Shown here: positions 60,963-64,000 of the stretch, piece after piece
Position numbering within the stretch: the first letter of the stretch is position 1
How the letters are laid out: the number at the start of each line of letters is the position of its first letter
Assembly (NCBI GenBank): GCA_964623055.1
Contig: CAZURK010000002.1
Coordinates: 148,970 to 212,969 of the forward strand
DNA from: JADHUC01 sp964623055
GTDB lineage: Bacteria > Planctomycetota > Planctomycetia > Pirellulales > Pirellulaceae
Reading direction: 5' to 3'
Length of the DNA stretch: 64,000 bases
Translations under genes and position numbers: made by a program
The notes under the pieces: generated by a model
What the model was told of the DNA's origin: nothing
What the model saw: only the letters and a program-made list of their open reading frames with translations
Database searches by the model: none

Positions 60963-63359
60963 ATGCACCTCTTGAAACCGGCCGCGTTGCCGCTGTTCGC
61001 CGTGGTGCTGACCGTGACCGGCGCGGGCGTGTCCGCCGCAGACGAAGCTCCGCCTTTGATCGGTGAGAGTGTCTGCGTCTATACGCTGGCCGATGACAAC
61101 ACGGAAGTGAGAGGCTTGGCTTTTGACGGCGCCTCCGCCGGCACTCCACGACTGTTTGTCCTGGACCACTCGGGCCTAGTCTTTGCCTACGGCTTCCACC
61201 AGGAGACGGAGAGCGAAATCGAGACCCTCGAACTCCTACAGACCTACGATCTTGCGGCCATCGCCGGTTCGTCTGGTCTTGCCAGCCCGCGAGGTCTTGC
61301 ATTTGCCGTCGAACACGGGCGTGGTGTGCTGTACTTCTTGGATTGGGAGGTTACAGACGACGACTCTCGATCGCGGCTCTGGCGGTATGCCCTCGATGAC
61401 GCGACATCTACCTGTATCGACCTTTCTCTGTACATGTTCCGGATCGGGGACCGCGAAGTACTGGACCTGACACATGAAAACGGTCAGTTGTTGGTCAGCT
61501 TCGATGCCACCGGCTATCTGGAACAGAACTTACGTGTCCAGCGAGGCATTTTGCGGATCAAGTGGGACGGCCCGTTCGGCGAGAATCCCGCATCCGTTCA
61601 CCACTTGCCCGACGCGGGTACGTCGCCCGCGCGTGGCGTGGCAGCCATGCAATTGGACCGTGTGCGGTACCTGTGGGCGACGATCGGCAACGACTATATC
61701 TACTGTGCCGAAGCACGGACCGGTCGTGGTCTGTTCTTCTTCGATCGTCCCAAATCGCACGAGGACAGCCTCTCGTGCTGGGGACTCTGCTTTGGACAAG
61801 ACGCACTTTGGGTTTCCGAGAACGGTCCGGGGCCGGATCGCGTCCACCGAGTTAACGTCACAGAGAACCTGGATGCGTCGCTCGAAGGCCCGCGTGTTCC
61901 CCGCCGTCTGGTCATGACCATCCAGACCGATCCGGAGACCGACCGCGACGGTGCCGGAGCCGTGTACCACTACTACTCCCGACCCTACGCCTACGAGCAA
62001 TTGCATAACCAGGGCGTCTGGCCGGAGACCGAAACGATCACGGACGTCTCTGCTGCCACGAATGCAGCCATCCGGAAGCTGACCCACGACCCGGCCGGTG
62101 ATAGATCGAGTCGCCAGATCATGCAGTGCGTGGAATATGCCGGCACGCCAGCCCGAAGCTACTCGTCCCGATACGAAATTGATCTGTGGACGAACCCCTA
62201 CAAGAAGTTCGTGTATCCCCACCGAGTCAATCAAGACCGTGCTGCACTCGAAGGAACCGAATATCTTGCCGATGATCCGGAGCTGTACAACCTGAGCGAT
62301 ACTGCAACATACAACTCTTTCACACAGCGAGTCCGTGCGCACATTCAGGGGAAGTACGGCGTCGAGGCCGACATGCAAAACCCTTACTGGGCAGCCCGCA
62401 ATGTTGTCGAGTACATCCAGGACAATTACTACTATCCCAGCCGCCCAAAACGGAAACCGGCGACGGTGGATTACGACCGGCAGCATTACGATGCTAATCC
62501 GGGCAATCTGAAAATCGAACTCTCCGCCAAGGCATACGACAAGACTCAGATTATCGCGTGCTCGGGCACCAGCGTGATGGTGGCCGGGGCCGTGCGTCAT
62601 CTGGGCATCCCGGCCCGATGGCTGGGAACCGGTACGCAACGGGACCCGGACGAGTGGGATGACAATGCGAACGGATTGCTGGATCCGGAGGAAACGGCAC
62701 CCTGTACGAACGGGCACCGCCACACGCAGGTTTGGCTGGGAAGCCATTACGGTTGGATCTGCTTTGACGCCACGCCGTCGAAACCTCCTTTCAACGACTA
62801 CGATCCGCCGCCGCCGTTACAGTCGCAATGGCGATACATGACCCGCGCCGCCTCGGGGCATCGGAAGCACAAACGAATCGTCTTTAACGTCGGTTCGGAA
62901 CTGGTTCGGCCCTTGTACCGCGACTTTGAATACGACCAGCAACTTGCCATCGACAACAACTGCGGCGGCGACCAGCGATACAACCTGCAGGGAAGATACG
63001 AAAAACCCGAACTGTGGAAACTGGCCAGACACAGCATTCAAGTAAGAAATTTGTGCTTCATCAACAAGGTGACGGTGGCAGAACCGGGAGCCAAGACGGT
63101 TGTTGCGTGGCAATTGGAGGGTGCCTGGCAGCGAATCCCCGACGCCACGGTTTCGGTCTACCTGCAACAGAGTTCCGGCGCTGCCGCCCTATGGCAGGAT
63201 GTTGCGGGAGTGGCCAAACAGATCCCCTGCGACGCTGGCTCGACGGTCGTGGATCTGTCAGCCCACCAAGGGAAGCGTTTTCGAGTGATCATCCGCCGCG
63301 ACGGCGACGCCGAAACTGGTGGCACATCAGCGCCCTTCGACCTCGCGAGGCGTTCTTGA
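60963..63359 (+). CDS. Secreted beta-propeller plus transglutaminase-like protein
   Basis: CGGAGGAATAAGA precedes the ATG at 60963, 17 bases after the GH172 stop, so the two are coupled. MHLLKPAALPLFAVVLTVTG leads a signal peptide. Residues about 30-360 are propeller-like strands (VRGLAFDGASAGTPRLFVLD, SPRGLAFAVEHGRGVLYFLD, CWGLCFGQDALWVSENGPGP). Residues about 450-610 are a transglutaminase-like fold with the complete triad: Cys in ACSGTSVMVAGAVRHLGIPA near 533, His in TNGHRHTQVWLGSHYGW near 587, Asp in ICFDATPSKPPFND near 602. The last 170 residues are a carbohydrate-binding-like sandwich. Exported transglutaminase-like proteins can cross-link or cleave peptides; the substrate here is unknown. 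Confidence 0.82.
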   Translation: MHLLKPAALPLFAVVLTVTGAGVSAADEAPPLIGESVCVYTLADDNTEVRGLAFDGASAGTPRLFVLDHSGLVFAYGFHQETESEIETLELLQTYDLAAIAGSSGLASPRGLAFAVEHGRGVLYFLDWEVTDDDSRSRLWRYALDDATSTCIDLSLYMFRIGDREVLDLTHENGQLLVSFDATGYLEQNLRVQRGILRIKWDGPFGENPASVHHLPDAGTSPARGVAAMQLDRVRYLWATIGNDYIYCAEARTGRGLFFFDRPKSHEDSLSCWGLCFGQDALWVSENGPGPDRVHRVNVTENLDASLEGPRVPRRLVMTIQTDPETDRDGAGAVYHYYSRPYAYEQLHNQGVWPETETITDVSAATNAAIRKLTHDPAGDRSSRQIMQCVEYAGTPARSYSSRYEIDLWTNPYKKFVYPHRVNQDRAALEGTEYLADDPELYNLSDTATYNSFTQRVRAHIQGKYGVEADMQNPYWAARNVVEYIQDNYYYPSRPKRKPATVDYDRQHYDANPGNLKIELSAKAYDKTQIIACSGTSVMVAGAVRHLGIPARWLGTGTQRDPDEWDDNANGLLDPEETAPCTNGHRHTQVWLGSHYGWICFDATPSKPPFNDYDPPPPLQSQWRYMTRAASGHRKHKRIVFNVGSELVRPLYRDFEYDQQLAIDNNCGGDQRYNLQGRYEKPELWKLARHSIQVRNLCFINKVTVAEPGAKTVVAWQLEGAWQRIPDATVSVYLQQSSGAAALWQDVAGVAKQIPCDAGSTVVDLSAHQGKRFRVIIRRDGDAETGGTSAPFDLARRS

Positions 63360-63380
63360 CTGACGCGCGCGTCGAGATCG

Positions 63381-63454
63381 TTTTGAACAGGAGTCAACGG
63401 AGAAAATGGAGAAGAGTTGCGGCCTCTGTTGACTCTGTTTCCTCCTGTTCAAAA
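63381..63454. repeat. Inverted repeat TTTTGAACAGGA / TCCTGTTCAAAA
   Basis: Twelve-base arms with further imperfect pairing (GAGTCAACGGAG / CTCTGTTGACTC) between, lying downstream of the transglutaminase-like gene and the 3' end of the opposing fragment. Confidence 0.75.
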
Positions 63455-63494
63455 TTCTGGTGTTTCTTTGCGGCCGAAGGCCGCGCCAAGGGAG

Positions 63495-63887
63495 TCATTC
63501 GTCTGGCTTTGATTGTTCCCGGTCCTCGGCTCTGTCGGTCGGCAGCGTCGTGCGCACCGGTTGATCCGAAGGCCCGTAGGACACAATTGCGCCTTTGCGC
63601 GGGTCGAGTCCGATGCCGCTGGCCACGTGGACGTGGGCATCCTCCGGTAGCAGCGAGGCATCCAGCACCGTGAGCATAGCATTGGGGGCGTAGACGCCGC
63701 CGGTCACGTGCCCGTTGCTCGCTGCACCGCTGATGGTCAATCGACTGCCTTCCGTGCTGTTGGGGCTGGCGGTGAACAGGTACGGCGTGTTGTCCCACGC
63801 GAAACCGCCGCGCAACTCTGCAAAGAGCTGACCGCGCTCTACATGGAAGAGGCACGAATCTGACGCTCCAAATGTCCCGGGCCCTTG
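63495..63887 (-). pseudogene. Fragment of an unrecognised gene, no start codon
   Basis: The frame is open from just after a TAA (63890-63888) to a stop at 63495 but has no ATG or GTG with a ribosome-binding site; the first possible start is a TTG at 63815. The text is protein-like throughout: GTFGASDSCLFHVERGQLFA, GFAWDNTPYLFTASPNSTEG, GHVTGGVYAPNAMLTVLDAS, DAHVHVASGIGLDPRKGAIV, ending in an acidic tail. I recognise no family. It is most likely the 3' end of a gene truncated by deletion; a TTG-started 106-residue protein is the alternative. Confidence 0.5.
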
Positions 63888-63951
63888 TTAAATGGTACAA
63901 TGCGCGATGTAAATTGCGCCGTATAGATACAAGTTGTGCGTGAGGAATACC

Positions 63952-64000
63952 ATGGCTGAGATCGACGACATTTTCCACGAATTCGCGGCGGCATTCGCTG
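63952..64000 (+). CDS. Start of an unidentified gene, cut by window end
   Basis: GTGAGGAATACC precedes an ATG at 63952. The visible part reads MAEIDDIFHEFAAAFA. No signal peptide in sight. Too short to identify. Confidence 0.5.
   Translation, partial: MAEIDDIFHEFAAAFA

Noticed and set aside
61530..62747. 405-codon minus-strand frame
   Set aside because: Antisense shadow of the transglutaminase-like gene.

Overview
The window reads as chromosomal DNA of a planctomycete (Planctomycetota, Pirellulales-like). This is inferred from gene content: a sulfatase, several PQQ-type beta-propeller proteins, formylglycine-generating-enzyme (FGE/SUMF1) family proteins, two Tat-exported aldo/keto reductases, large two-domain acetylxylan-esterase-like hydrolases, kelch and leucine-rich-repeat secreted proteins, and many dispersed palindromes. 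No rRNA, tRNA, CRISPR array or intact transposase gene was seen.

Layout. 1-7.4 kb: 3' end of a sulfatase, then a two-gene minus-strand unit (methyltransferase/PQQ-propeller protein, LRR/HEAT protein). 7.5-9.6 kb: secreted glycosidase-like protein. 10.0-17.8 kb: a compact minus-strand polysaccharide unit with a PQQ-propeller gene broken by an in-frame amber codon, two heparinase II/III-family proteins and a jelly-roll lyase-like protein; a MarR regulator with a readable promoter and operator lies just upstream. 18.8-21.0 kb: secreted TolB-like protein. 21.1-21.5 kb: a 10-N scaffold gap that looks artificial. 21.5-24.7 kb: an FGE-sialidase fusion, a radC remnant and an FGE-family protein. 25.3-41.3 kb: eight plus-strand genes, radC followed by secreted carbohydrate-active or propeller proteins (GH106-like, kelch, NHL-like, tandem hydrolase, GH42-like, DNRLRE plus lyase-like). 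41.6-47.8 kb: minus-strand aldo/keto reductases, a DUF4003-like protein and a tandem pseudo-hydrolase. 48.1-52.9 kb: coiled-coil exported protein, small membrane protein, asparagine synthetase and ADP-glucose pyrophosphorylase. 53-55.4 kb: large membrane protein. 55.8-63.4 kb: sialidase, peptide deformylase, glycosidase-like protein, GH172 (DUF2961) protein and a transglutaminase-like protein. The window ends with a gene fragment and the start of another gene.

Together most genes encode exported proteins for recognising and dismantling complex, probably sulfated or uronic-acid-containing glycans. No SusC/SusD pair, TonB transporter or sugar ABC transporter is visible. This is a function inferred from families; no substrate can be read from sequence.

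The strongest unusual signal is at the DNA level. At least fourteen palindromic or low-complexity repeats of many sequence families are scattered through the window, several with GTAG...CTAC ends like REP elements mobilised by RAYT transposases. Four lie inside open reading frames or over a start codon without breaking the frame, so mobile palindromes appear to have become protein segments or translation-control hairpins.
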